Origin: Armatimonadota bacterium
GTDB taxonomy: Bacteria > Armatimonadota > UBA5829
Assembly (NCBI GenBank): GCA_039679645.1
Contig: JBDKUO010000066.1
Span: forward strand, 51,668-115,667
Direction of reading: 5' to 3'
DNA length: 64,000 nucleotides
Below the pieces are notes generated by a model. That model searched no databases. It was given only the letters and a program-made list of their open reading frames with translations, and was not told where the DNA came from. The translations under genes were made by a program, and so were the position numbers. Positions 27,074 to 34,766 of the stretch are shown one piece after another (position 1 is the first letter of the stretch; each line of letters opens with the position of its first letter).

Positions 27074-28138
27074 GTGAAGAAGCTCTACGTTGTAAATCTT
27101 CGAGAGGGTGCCAGGATCGAAGAAGTATTCCTGGTAGTTACCAAGTCGGTTGCAAGCACACGCACCGGTTCGCAGTTCCTCAAAATGACCCTTGCTGATA
27201 AGACCGGCACGGTGGACAGCGTCAAATGGGACGCCACAGAATCCGAAATTGCGCGTATCAGCGAGGATGATTATGTACAGGTCCAGGCAGCCGTTAAGAG
27301 CTACAATGACCATCCTCAGCTTGTAATAGAGTCTTTTCAGCGCTGGGGCGAGGCTATTGACCCTTCGGACTTCCTACGAAGTTCACAACGCGACCCCGAT
27401 AAAATGATGACTGAGCTTACAGCCATTTTGGAGCAGGTGACAAATCCCAAACTACGCACCCTGCTCGATGGGTTCTTTTCAAACAGCGAGTATGCGGTCA
27501 AGTTCAGGCAGGCTCCCGCCGCAAAAAAGATTCATCATGCATATATTGGCGGACTTCTTGAACACACGCTCAACGTCGTCCGAACGTGCGCCGCTCTTTC
27601 CGACCTCTATCCCAATACCGACCGTGAGCTGCTGCTGACTGCCGCAGCTCTGCACGATATCGGCAAGATAGATGAGTATCTCTGGTCAAGCTCGATCAAG
27701 TTTTCTGACGCGGGGCATCTGGTGGGGCATGTTGTGGGCGGAGCGATGATGGTGAAGGAAGCAGCGGACAAGATCGATGGTTTCGATCCGACAATGAGCC
27801 TTGCGCTCCAGCATATGATACTTTCTCATCACGGGGAAAAGGAGTGGGGCTCGCCCAAGCAGCCCAAGAGCATCGAAGCGGTTATGCTCCACACTGCTGA
27901 CGACCTTGACGCAAAGCTGGCTATATTCGATGAGGCCATACACAACTCTGATAACGGCGGACTTTTTACTGAGCGTCACTTTTTGCTGGACAGACCGATA
28001 TTCAAAGGCCTGCCAAGTTGCACCGGCCTCTTAGAAGATACGGGGCAGCCGGAAGAAGCGGTCCTGCCGAATGGTGATGCGGCTGATATGGAGAGCTTTG
28101 CCGCGGACGTTGATTACGATCCGTTTGCGGACGAATAG
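27074..28138 (+). CDS. YhaM-like 3'-5' exoribonuclease (OB-fold + HD domain)
   Basis: 354 residues from GTG 27074; the family N-terminus (KKLYVVNLREGARIEEVFLV) begins here, which fixes the start. Residues about 10-105 form an OB nucleic-acid-binding fold (FLKMTLADKTGTVDSVKWD). Residues about 150-300 form an HD metal-dependent phosphohydrolase: HHAYIGGLLEHT, AAALHDIGKIDEY with the HD pair, GHVVGGAMM, LSHHGEKEWGSP and TADDLDAKLA. YhaM-type enzymes degrade RNA and single-stranded DNA from the 3' end. Length agrees with B. subtilis YhaM (about 314) plus an acidic C-terminal tail. No Shine-Dalgarno is present, and the promoter -10 box is 6 bases upstream, so the mRNA is probably leaderless. Confidence 0.88.
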   Translation: MKKLYVVNLREGARIEEVFLVVTKSVASTRTGSQFLKMTLADKTGTVDSVKWDATESEIARISEDDYVQVQAAVKSYNDHPQLVIESFQRWGEAIDPSDFLRSSQRDPDKMMTELTAILEQVTNPKLRTLLDGFFSNSEYAVKFRQAPAAKKIHHAYIGGLLEHTLNVVRTCAALSDLYPNTDRELLLTAAALHDIGKIDEYLWSSSIKFSDAGHLVGHVVGGAMMVKEAADKIDGFDPTMSLALQHMILSHHGEKEWGSPKQPKSIEAVMLHTADDLDAKLAIFDEAIHNSDNGGLFTERHFLLDRPIFKGLPSCTGLLEDTGQPEEAVLPNGDAADMESFAADVDYDPFADE

Positions 28139-28173
28139 ACAAGTTTGTATCGAGGAAGAGGGAGAGGGTGAAA

Positions 28174-28212
28174 GGAAGAGCGAGCTTAACAGCCGCTCTT
28201 CCTCCATTTTTG
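28174..28212 (+). terminator. Rho-independent terminator of the YhaM-like gene
   Basis: A perfect 9-base stem GGAAGAGCG/CGCTCTTCC (28174-28182 and 28194-28202) with an 11-base loop is followed by TCCATTTTT. It lies 36 bases after the stop. Confidence 0.8.
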
Positions 28213-28242
28213 GGCAAATACACATTTGATGTTTATGCAGCT

Positions 28243-28271
28243 TTGATCTTGATTGCATGTAATGATATAGT
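28243..28271 (+). promoter_or_regulatory. Sigma-70-type promoter of a small gene
   Basis: TTGATC (28243-28248), 17 bases, TATAGT (28266-28271). The expected start is about 5 bases before ATG 28283, so this transcript would also be nearly leaderless. Confidence 0.5.
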
Positions 28272-28282
28272 GTGCATGTCAT

Positions 28283-28519
28283 ATGGAGAAATACGATAAG
28301 AAACAGACATACGAATACTGTCAGATACGCTCGAGTATGGTCAGGTTGGATGTCATACGCGTGACTGCCACTATGCCTGACTACGTTCGCTCAGAGGCGA
28401 ATCTGCTTCCGGTCGGATGCAACAGGGCAAATGACTGCAAGCGCGAAGGCATAAGATGCATAGTATATGATAAATACGGCTCCGATCCATGCCCGGAAGC
28501 CTGGAAAGGAGAGTTCTGA
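28283..28519 (+). CDS. Small Cys-containing protein, unknown function
   Basis: 78 residues from ATG 28283, with no clear ribosome binding site but a promoter whose -10 box ends 11 bases upstream. The sequence has four Cys in the second half or close to it (YEYCQIRSS, GCNRANDCKREGIRC, DPCPEAW), reminiscent of a small zinc or Fe-S knot. The C-terminus is acidic to neutral, with no membrane segment. A terminator separates it from the YhaM-like gene, so it is its own unit. I recognise no family. Confidence 0.5.
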   Translation: MEKYDKKQTYEYCQIRSSMVRLDVIRVTATMPDYVRSEANLLPVGCNRANDCKREGIRCIVYDKYGSDPCPEAWKGEF

Positions 28520-28544
28520 CATTTAGTATTTTATATTTTATATT

Positions 28545-29084
28545 TTATATTTGGGCTTTGGCGTATGGGATAAACCGGGGGAATAGTAGGGGAACGGCGT
28601 TCCTGTAATGGGCATATTCATCGCCGAACCTTGCTGCAAGCGCTCTTTCCTCGAAAATTATCAAATATGGTATTATGATCGCTACTGCCGCCGGCAGCAT
28701 GACCAAACCCGATATAGACCTCTGAAGAAGCCCCACACCAAGCAGCAGAAAAATCAGCCCGATTATACTTGGATTTCTGGTATAAGCATACGGGCCGGTT
28801 GTCACCAGGACTTGGGTTGGGTGAAGCGCTGTTCCGAATGCTTCCAGCGGCAGTCCCTTGCCCACAAACAACAGATATGTATATGCCCATAAGACCCAGA
28901 ACAAGCCTGCCAGGAATGAAAACGCCGCCAATATAAACAAAACAGGACTGTCGCTCAGATGTTCCAAGCCCAGAGATCGGTCAATCGCCTGCGCTATATA
29001 CCAATACGCTGCCGGAACTACCGCGCCAATCAATACCAGGGAAAATGCTATGCCGAAGATGGCCTTTCTTGTACTCACAGTCAT
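28545..29084 (-). CDS. Isoprenylcysteine/phospholipid-type membrane methyltransferase (ICMT/PEMT-like)
   Basis: 179 residues with four or five hydrophobic helices. The family signature is at residues 90-160: LVTTGPYAYTRNPSIIGLIF, then FEERALAARFGDEYAHYRN, which form the S-adenosylmethionine-binding C-terminal part of ICMT/PEMT-type membrane methyltransferases. The substrate in bacteria is often unknown and may be a lipid or thiol. AGGTGA precedes the start by 6 bases. The start region lies in a 29-base direct repeat that occurs again 66 bases upstream. Confidence 0.8.
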   Translation of the reverse strand: MTVSTRKAIFGIAFSLVLIGAVVPAAYWYIAQAIDRSLGLEHLSDSPVLFILAAFSFLAGLFWVLWAYTYLLFVGKGLPLEAFGTALHPTQVLVTTGPYAYTRNPSIIGLIFLLLGVGLLQRSISGLVMLPAAVAIIIPYLIIFEERALAARFGDEYAHYRNAVPLLFPRFIPYAKAQI

Positions 29085-29159
29085 TGCAAGTCACCTGCTT
29101 GAAATAGAATGGCACGCCCGCCGCCGCACATTTCTTGTAATCACAGTCATTGGAAGTCA
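29065..29159 (-). repeat. Pair of 29-base direct repeats at the start of the methyltransferase gene
   Basis: Bases 29065-29093 and 29131-29159 match at 27 of 29 positions. The first copy contains the methyltransferase start codon and first codons; the second repeats this region upstream, so it is probably a local duplication of the gene's 5' end. Confidence 0.7.
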
Positions 29160-29227
29160 TTCCTGGTTTGATTGATTACCCCGCCTTTAAGATTACCCTG
29201 TAATTACAAGTAGCCAAACATGAAGAT

Positions 29228-29253
29228 GGGCCGGGGAAATCTCTCCCCGGCCC
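29228..29253 (-). terminator. Strong hairpin downstream of hydrogenase operon 1
   Basis: A perfect 10-base GC-rich stem (29228-29237 with 29244-29253, 6-base loop) lies about 120 bases after the hydrogenase stop. The following minus-strand bases are only moderately T-rich, so it may work as a transcript stabiliser as well as a terminator. Confidence 0.5.
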
Positions 29254-29348
29254 AAAACAAGACACAGCAAAAACTGTGCTAAGTGATTCACGGTAAGTCG
29301 CTTGCACAACGCTATAGTTTTTGCGCCACAAAAACCACAAGCAATCGT

Positions 29349-29371
29349 GCAATTTACTAAGCGTAAATTGC
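29349..29371 (-). other. Hairpin abutting the stop codon of the hydrogenase gene
   Basis: A perfect 9-base stem GCAATTTAC/GTAAATTGC with a 5-base loop begins at the base after the TAA stop of the catalytic hydrogenase gene. It lacks a T-run and may protect the 3' end of the mRNA. Confidence 0.5.
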
Positions 29372-31396
29372 TTAGACTTTCGCCACAGTGCCATCTATAG
29401 CAGGCACGATTATCTTCTCAACGAAGTCTTCCACCTTATCCGGCGTAACATGCCCATGCACCTTGCCGTTGACTTCCACATTCGGGCCCTTATCGCAGTT
29501 CTCAAAGCAGAAGCTGGCCTTGAAGTCTATCTTATCGCTTATGCCCTTCTTTTCAGCCAGGTCCATAAGCTTGCGCATGGTGTCGTATGAACCGTTTGCG
29601 TAGCAGCATGTGCCTATGCAGACGCTCACGCTAACTTTATCAGCCGCGCCGCCTTCCTGCACGTCAATAACCTCACCGGTGAGCCGTTTGCGGTGCTTAT
29701 ACTGAGTGTGCAGCAGATGATGCGCCGCAGTGCTGTTAGGCTCTTTCAGCCAGTTGCGATATGCTTCCTGCACAAACGGGTTGTCCTTTGCATTATGCAA
29801 TGTCTGGACGCGGTCGCAGTCATACAGCGCATTCTTGCGCCGCTCACGAGCATCCATATCATTTGGCAGAGGCTGCCCAGCTCCGCCGATACACCCGCCG
29901 CGGCAGCTCATCACTTCGACTATATCGTACTTCGCCTCGCCGCTCTTGATCTTTTCGAGCAAGTCGCGAGTGTTTGCCAGGCCGTTGACTACCGCCAACC
30001 GCACTGTCTCACCATTAATGCTGACCTCGGTCTCTTTCACTCCGTCAAGGCCGCGCACCTGGTAGAACTCATAACTCCGATTAGGCTGACCCTCTTGAGC
30101 GGTCGCAAGTCTCAGAACAGCTTCGGCCACGCCGCCGCTGGCTCCAAAGATGATGCCAGCGCCGGTCTTGAACCCGAACGGCATATCCATAGACTCCGGC
30201 GGAATCTCGCTGAAGACAATGCCCGCCTGGCTGATCATTTTTACGATCTCTTGAGTGGTCAAGACAACGTCCACATCGGGTACGCCGTCGTGGCTGAACT
30301 CAGGCCGTGACGCCTCGAACTTCTTGGCTGTGCACGGCATCACGGAGACGACTATCAAGTTCTCCGGCTTGACCTCCAGGTCCTGCGGCAGATACTTCTT
30401 TGCGAGCGAGCCGAACATCTGCTGTGGGCTCTTGCAGCTTGACAAATTGCCTACAAACTCAGGATAGAACTGCTCAACAAACTTCACCCATGCCGGGCAG
30501 CAGCTTGTGAACTGCGGCAGCTTCTCTCCTGTTTCGAGCCTCTTCAAAAACTCGGTGCCTTCTTCCATAGTGGTAAGGTCCGCTGCAAATGATGTGTCGT
30601 ATATGCGCGAAAAGCCGACCTTGCGCAGCGCGGCGGAAGTCTTTCCCATGGCAAGTTCGCCGTCCAACACGCCGAACGCTTCGCCGACAGCAGTCCTTAC
30701 CGCAGGCGCAATCTGCACGACCACGACCTTGTCGGGGTCATAGATAGCTTTCCAGACCTTGTCCACTTCGCTCTTTACAGTCAGAGCGCCTGTCGGGCAA
30801 ACAGTTGAGCACTGGCCGCAGTAAACGCACTCGACCTCATTGAGGCACTTACCGAACGCCGGGCTGACCTTCACAGACGATCCGCGTCCCACAAAGTCCA
30901 GAACACCGATCCCCTGCACTTCCTTGCACATTCTTACACAGTCTCCGCAGAGAATGCACTTATTGGGGTCTCTGACCAGCGATTTGTTGGACATGTCCAC
31001 AGGCTCCATTTTGGAACTTGTGGGGAAGCGCACGTCCTTGACACCCAGCCTCTCGGCCAGCGACTGCAGACGGCAGTTGGTGTTCTTGTCGCACGTCTGG
31101 CAGTTGCCGTGATGGTTAGCCAGCAGCAGCTCGAGCGCCATCTTGCGGATGCGCATTGTCCTTACAGTGTTTGTACGAACTACCATACCCGGCTCAGGCG
31201 GGGTGGAGCAGGTGGGCTGAAGCCCTCTGCCTTCTATCTCGCAGATGCACATCCTGCACGCGCCGTATACCGACAGCTCAGAGTGGTAGCAAAATGTCGG
31301 CAGATCGATTCCCGCTTTGCGTATTACTTCAAGCAGGTTCTTTTCACCGGTCAGTTCGACCCTGGTTCCATCAACTGTTATATAATTTTTATCCAT
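29372..31396 (-). CDS. hydA: [FeFe]-hydrogenase catalytic subunit, cluster 1 (HndD/HydA-like)
   Basis: 674 residues. In order: 2Fe-2S ferredoxin-like domain (TFCYHSELSVYGACRMCICE); His-ligated cluster motif HHGNCQTCDKNTNC; two 4Fe-4S clusters (CILCGDCVRMC, CVYCGQCSTVC); then the H-domain with canonical motifs L1 TSCCPAW, L2 MPCTAKKFE and L3 EVMSCRGGCIGGAGQP; and an extra C-terminal thioredoxin-like 2Fe-2S domain (about 590-665, CIGTCCYANG ... CFENCDKGP). The H-cluster Cys ligands and the proton-relay Cys are all present, so it should be active in H2 production or uptake. NuoF- and NuoE-like partners upstream match NAD-linked, probably electron-bifurcating enzymes. Maturases HydE, HydF and HydG are not in the window. 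Confidence 0.93.
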   Translation of the reverse strand: MDKNYITVDGTRVELTGEKNLLEVIRKAGIDLPTFCYHSELSVYGACRMCICEIEGRGLQPTCSTPPEPGMVVRTNTVRTMRIRKMALELLLANHHGNCQTCDKNTNCRLQSLAERLGVKDVRFPTSSKMEPVDMSNKSLVRDPNKCILCGDCVRMCKEVQGIGVLDFVGRGSSVKVSPAFGKCLNEVECVYCGQCSTVCPTGALTVKSEVDKVWKAIYDPDKVVVVQIAPAVRTAVGEAFGVLDGELAMGKTSAALRKVGFSRIYDTSFAADLTTMEEGTEFLKRLETGEKLPQFTSCCPAWVKFVEQFYPEFVGNLSSCKSPQQMFGSLAKKYLPQDLEVKPENLIVVSVMPCTAKKFEASRPEFSHDGVPDVDVVLTTQEIVKMISQAGIVFSEIPPESMDMPFGFKTGAGIIFGASGGVAEAVLRLATAQEGQPNRSYEFYQVRGLDGVKETEVSINGETVRLAVVNGLANTRDLLEKIKSGEAKYDIVEVMSCRGGCIGGAGQPLPNDMDARERRKNALYDCDRVQTLHNAKDNPFVQEAYRNWLKEPNSTAAHHLLHTQYKHRKRLTGEVIDVQEGGAADKVSVSVCIGTCCYANGSYDTMRKLMDLAEKKGISDKIDFKASFCFENCDKGPNVEVNGKVHGHVTPDKVEDFVEKIIVPAIDGTVAKV

Positions 31397-31414
31397 TATC
31401 TAATCCCTCACTTT

Positions 31415-31485
31415 GGGTGTTAGGTGATGGGTGATAGGTGTTGGCGAACAGCTACTAATACCCAACACCTAATACCTAACACCTA
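31415..31485 (-). repeat. Inverted heptamer-repeat array (type RGGTGNT)
   Basis: The left arm 31415-31444 is GGGTGTT-AGGTGAT-GGGTGAT-AGGTGTT-GG; the right arm 31460-31485 carries the same 7-base unit in inverted orientation. The TAG stop codon of the NuoF-like gene is formed by the end of the right arm. A second array of the same unit lies between purF and purL. Confidence 0.75.
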
Positions 31486-33375
31486 CAAAGTTACCGCTCC
31501 GAATTTGCACACATCCGCGCACACGCCGCACTTGATGCACTTTGCCGCGTCGATCACGAATGGGCTCTTGATCTCGCCGGATATCGCGCCGACCGGGCAC
31601 TTCTTTGCGCACAGCCCGCAGCCCTTGCATTTTTCGGTTGTGATCGTGTATGTCTTGAATGCATGGCATTGACCCGCCGGGCAGACCTTGTCCACCACGT
31701 GGGCGATATATTCGTCACGGAAGTGCTTCAGGGTCGAAAGGACCGGGTTCGGAGCCGTTTTACCGAGTCCGCAAAGCGCGCCGTCCCTGACTGTAAGCGC
31801 AAGCTCTTCAAGCAAGTCGATATCTTCAAGTGTGCCTTCGCCTCTGACGATCTTTTTAAGGATCTCGAGCATCCGCTTGGTTCCCTCGCGACACAGGACG
31901 CACTTTCCGCACGACTCGCTCTGGGTAAAGGTCATGAAGTAACGCGCGACCTCCACCATGCATGTGCCCTCGTCGAGGATTACAAGTCCGCCGCTGCCGA
32001 CCATTGCTCCCGCCGCGCGGAGACTGTCATAATCCAGCGGCAGATCGAGGTGCTCCTTGGTCAGGCATGCGCCGGACGGTCCGCCGATCTGCACGGCCTT
32101 GAACTCGTGGCCGGGTGTGCGGATACCGCCGCCGATATCATACACGACCTGCCTGATAGTTGTTCCGAGCGGAACCTCGATAAGACCCGTATTGGTGACC
32201 TCGCCCGTAATGGAGAACGTCTTGGTCCCCGGAGACTTCTCAACTCCGAAACTTCTGAACCACTCCGCTCCATGGAGGATGATTTTTGAGACGTTGGCAT
32301 AGGTCTCAACATTATTGATAACCGTAGGCTTTCCCCACAGACCCGACTGTGCCGGGAACGGCGGCTTGGGCCTTGGCATACCTCTTTGACCCTCAATCGA
32401 GGCGATCAGAGCGGTCTCCTCGCCGCAGACGAATGCTCCGGCGCCCTCTTTGATATGAATGTCGAATGAGAAGGGGCTTCCCATCACGTTCTTGCCCAGT
32501 ATTCCCGCCTCGGTAGCTTGCTCGATCGCTCGCCTCAGGCTCTTAATTGCGAGGGGATACTCGGCTCGAACATAGATATAGCCTTCATCCGCCCCTATGG
32601 CGTAACCCGCGATCAGCATTCCTTCGAGTATCGCATGGGGATTGCCTTCCATCACAGCGCCGTCCATGAATGCGCCGGGGTCGCCCTCGTCACCGTTGCA
32701 GACAACATATTTCTTTTCACCCTGAACGGCTGCAGTGAGAGTCCACTTGCGACCGGTCGGGAATCCTGCGCCGCCGCGTCCTCTCAAGCCGGAGTCCAGC
32801 ACTTCTCGGCAGACGTCTTCAGGAGTCATCGAGAAGATAACTTCACTTGCAGCCTTGTAGCCGTCCCGGGCTATATACTGGCGAATATCTTTCGGGTCGA
32901 TGGTGCCGCAGTCGGAAAGGAGAATGTTGGTCTGGTGCTTATAGAACGGGATATCTTCCCGGGTCTTATAGCTCTTGCCGGTCGCGTCATCCTTGAGAAG
33001 GAGCCTGTCGATTACGCGGCCATTGAGGACTGTCTCTTCGACTATCTCAGCCGCGTCTTCGGGCTTGAGTTTCATGTATAGGTAATTGTAAGGCTCGATT
33101 TTAAGGATCGGACCGTGCTGACAGAGTCCCTGACAGCCGCTTGCAGAAAGGCGCACACCATCTTTCTTTTCTTCGAGAATATCGATCTTTAGAGGCACGT
33201 TCTTGCGTTCAAGCTCTGCATTAAGAGCTTCAAACACTTCACGAGCGCCGCTTGCAACGCAGCCGTTGCCGCAGCAGAGTGTCAGCCTGATCTTCTCCGC
33301 GGCAATTGCGGCCTGAACATCGGCTTTGATCTTGGTAAGGTCCTGTGGAGAACTGATAATTCCTATTGTGCTCAA
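31483..33375 (-). CDS. hydB: NuoF-like NADH/flavin subunit of hydrogenase cluster 1 (HydB/HndC)
   Basis: 630 residues. N-terminal thioredoxin-like 2Fe-2S domain about 1-125 (LTLCCGNGCVASG ... ASGCQGLCQHGP); NuoF core about 145-540 with the FMN/NADH glycine loop (GLRGRGGAGFPTGRKW), ADEGDPGAFMD-type loop as CNGDEGDPGAFMD, and 4Fe-4S motif ESCGKCVLCREGTKR; C-terminal ferredoxin with two CxxCxxCxxxCP clusters (CKGCGLCAKKCP, CIKCGVCADVC). It oxidises or reduces NAD(P)H and hands electrons to the catalytic subunit. It overlaps the NuoE-like gene by four bases. The stop codon lies in a repeat. Confidence 0.92.
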   Translation of the reverse strand: MSTIGIISSPQDLTKIKADVQAAIAAEKIRLTLCCGNGCVASGAREVFEALNAELERKNVPLKIDILEEKKDGVRLSASGCQGLCQHGPILKIEPYNYLYMKLKPEDAAEIVEETVLNGRVIDRLLLKDDATGKSYKTREDIPFYKHQTNILLSDCGTIDPKDIRQYIARDGYKAASEVIFSMTPEDVCREVLDSGLRGRGGAGFPTGRKWTLTAAVQGEKKYVVCNGDEGDPGAFMDGAVMEGNPHAILEGMLIAGYAIGADEGYIYVRAEYPLAIKSLRRAIEQATEAGILGKNVMGSPFSFDIHIKEGAGAFVCGEETALIASIEGQRGMPRPKPPFPAQSGLWGKPTVINNVETYANVSKIILHGAEWFRSFGVEKSPGTKTFSITGEVTNTGLIEVPLGTTIRQVVYDIGGGIRTPGHEFKAVQIGGPSGACLTKEHLDLPLDYDSLRAAGAMVGSGGLVILDEGTCMVEVARYFMTFTQSESCGKCVLCREGTKRMLEILKKIVRGEGTLEDIDLLEELALTVRDGALCGLGKTAPNPVLSTLKHFRDEYIAHVVDKVCPAGQCHAFKTYTITTEKCKGCGLCAKKCPVGAISGEIKSPFVIDAAKCIKCGVCADVCKFGAVTL

Positions 33376-33884
33376 CGGGCTGCCTCCTTCTCCAATTCAT
33401 CAATCGCGGCGACAACCTTATCGGGGGTCATGTGGCCGTAAATTTTATCGTTAATGACCACGGCGGGCGCAAGCCCGCATGCGCCGAGGCAGCTCACTGT
33501 CTCAAGTGTATAGCGCATATCCTTGGTCGTTCTCTGGCCATCTTTAAGGCCGATTTTGTTTCGGATGGCGTCAATGATGGTCTTGTTGCCGCGCACATGG
33601 CAAGCTGTTCCATCGCAGACTCTAATCAAATACTTGCCCTTCGGCTCCAGCGAAAACTGCGCATAAAATGTAGCTACGCCGAAGACTGTCGCCGGCGGCA
33701 CATCCAACGCTGTTGCGATAAAGGCCAGAATTTCCTCAGGCAGGTATCGGTATTCATCCTGAACCTTCTGCAGGATCGGTATCAGCGAGGATTCTTTTGT
33801 GCCGCATTCCTCGATGATATCGAGCACGCGCTGAAAGCTTCTGTCAGCGCTTTTTGGTTTTTCATGCGTGACTGCTTGTGCCAC
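33372..33884 (-). CDS. hydC: NuoE-like 2Fe-2S subunit of hydrogenase cluster 1 (HydC/HndA)
   Basis: 170 residues from GTG 33884, with GGGGGT 6 bases upstream. The helical N-terminal part (LIPILQKVQDEYRYLPEEIL) is followed by the thioredoxin-like fold with the NuoE ligands CDGTACHVRG and CLGACGLAP. It passes electrons between the NuoF-like and catalytic subunits. Its stop overlaps the hydB start by 4 bases (ATGA). A heptamer repeat separates it from rex. Confidence 0.92.
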   Translation of the reverse strand: MAQAVTHEKPKSADRSFQRVLDIIEECGTKESSLIPILQKVQDEYRYLPEEILAFIATALDVPPATVFGVATFYAQFSLEPKGKYLIRVCDGTACHVRGNKTIIDAIRNKIGLKDGQRTTKDMRYTLETVSCLGACGLAPAVVINDKIYGHMTPDKVVAAIDELEKEAAR

Positions 33885-33906
33885 TATACTACCCCCGTAA
33901 TAATTC

Positions 33907-33963
33907 AGACAATAGACAACAGATAATAGGCAACAAGACTGTTGCCCTGTTGCCTATTACCTA
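33907..33963 (-). repeat. Heptamer-repeat array (type AGRYAAY) between rex and hydC
   Basis: The units AGACAAT-AGACAAC-AGATAAT-AGGCAAC (33907-33934) are followed by an inverted arm (33940-33963). The arm's last bases form the TAG stop codon of rex. Confidence 0.65.
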
Positions 33964-34581
33964 CTTTTTCATCGTTCTCATGCGAAATGAGAGCGTCATA
34001 AGCCCCTGTTCCAGGCGCATGTTTTCGACAATCACATCCGACGGCACGTCAATCTCGATAGGCGAGAAGTTCCATATGCCTCTGATGCCTGCCGTCACGA
34101 GCAGATTGGCCGCGCTCTGCGCAGCCGAAGCAGGCACTGTAATACATGCTGCTTCAATCATCTCACTCTTAATTACGCCGAATAGCTCAGTTATATTGCG
34201 GACCTTAATGCCATGGGCTTCAGTCCCTATGACTTCAGGGTTCACATCAAAAATTGCTTTTAGCTGGAAGCCGCCCTGGCTCCACACTTCGCTGCCCGCC
34301 AACGCGCGTCCCAGGTTACCGAACCCGACCAGTGCGATCTTTTTGACGTTGTCGACATCCAGAGCCGCGATTATCGTGCGTTCCAGCGTTTCGATATCAT
34401 AGCCTGACCTGGGCCTGCCGACCGCGCCGAGCGCCACCAGGTCCTGCCTGACTCTTGAACTGGATATTCCAAAAAGCCTCGCCAGTTCTTCGCTCGTTGC
34501 CGTCTTTTTCCCTTCGCTTTTAAGTTGTCCAAGGTATGTCAGATAGCTTTCGAATCTCAGAATGACTGCTTTGGGCACCAT
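33961..34581 (-). CDS. rex: Redox-sensing transcriptional repressor Rex
   Basis: 206 residues. I place the start at ATG 34581; GGAGG is only two bases before it, so the overlapping GTG at 34578 is equally likely. Residues 1-75 form the winged helix (VPKAVILRFESYLTYLGQL, SEELARLFGISSSRVRQDL); the Rossmann domain follows (ALVGFGNLGRAL). The C-terminal helix 'NFSPIEIDVPSDVIVENMRL' completes the fold. Rex binds DNA when NAD+ dominates and lets go when NADH is high, and commonly controls hydrogenase and fermentation genes. Its place as first gene before hydCBA suggests direct control of cluster 1. I did not find a clear TTGTGAA-type operator. Confidence 0.92.
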   Translation of the reverse strand: MVPKAVILRFESYLTYLGQLKSEGKKTATSEELARLFGISSSRVRQDLVALGAVGRPRSGYDIETLERTIIAALDVDNVKKIALVGFGNLGRALAGSEVWSQGGFQLKAIFDVNPEVIGTEAHGIKVRNITELFGVIKSEMIEAACITVPASAAQSAANLLVTAGIRGIWNFSPIEIDVPSDVIVENMRLEQGLMTLSFRMRTMKK

Positions 34582-34766
34582 TGCCTCCAATTTTCCACAC
34601 AATGGGAATTGTTATTCCACTAACGATTATATCCTACCATTCGTACTGCCATTCGTCAACAGATATCTTAGCCGGATTTCTTATTTAATGAAAATAACCT
34701 ATAAGCTTAAGTAAGCGTTCACATTTAATCGTTAGCAAGGAAACTTTGTTGCGATTGGAGTGCGAG

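Noticed and set aside
29693..30310. 205-codon plus-strand frame opposite the hydrogenase gene
   Set aside because: Antisense to highly conserved hydrogenase motifs; composition is that of a shadow frame.
34585..34640. Rex operator in the rex promoter
   Set aside because: An ACAAT-4-ATTGT palindrome exists, but its polarity is opposite to the TTGTGAA-4-TTCACAA consensus.
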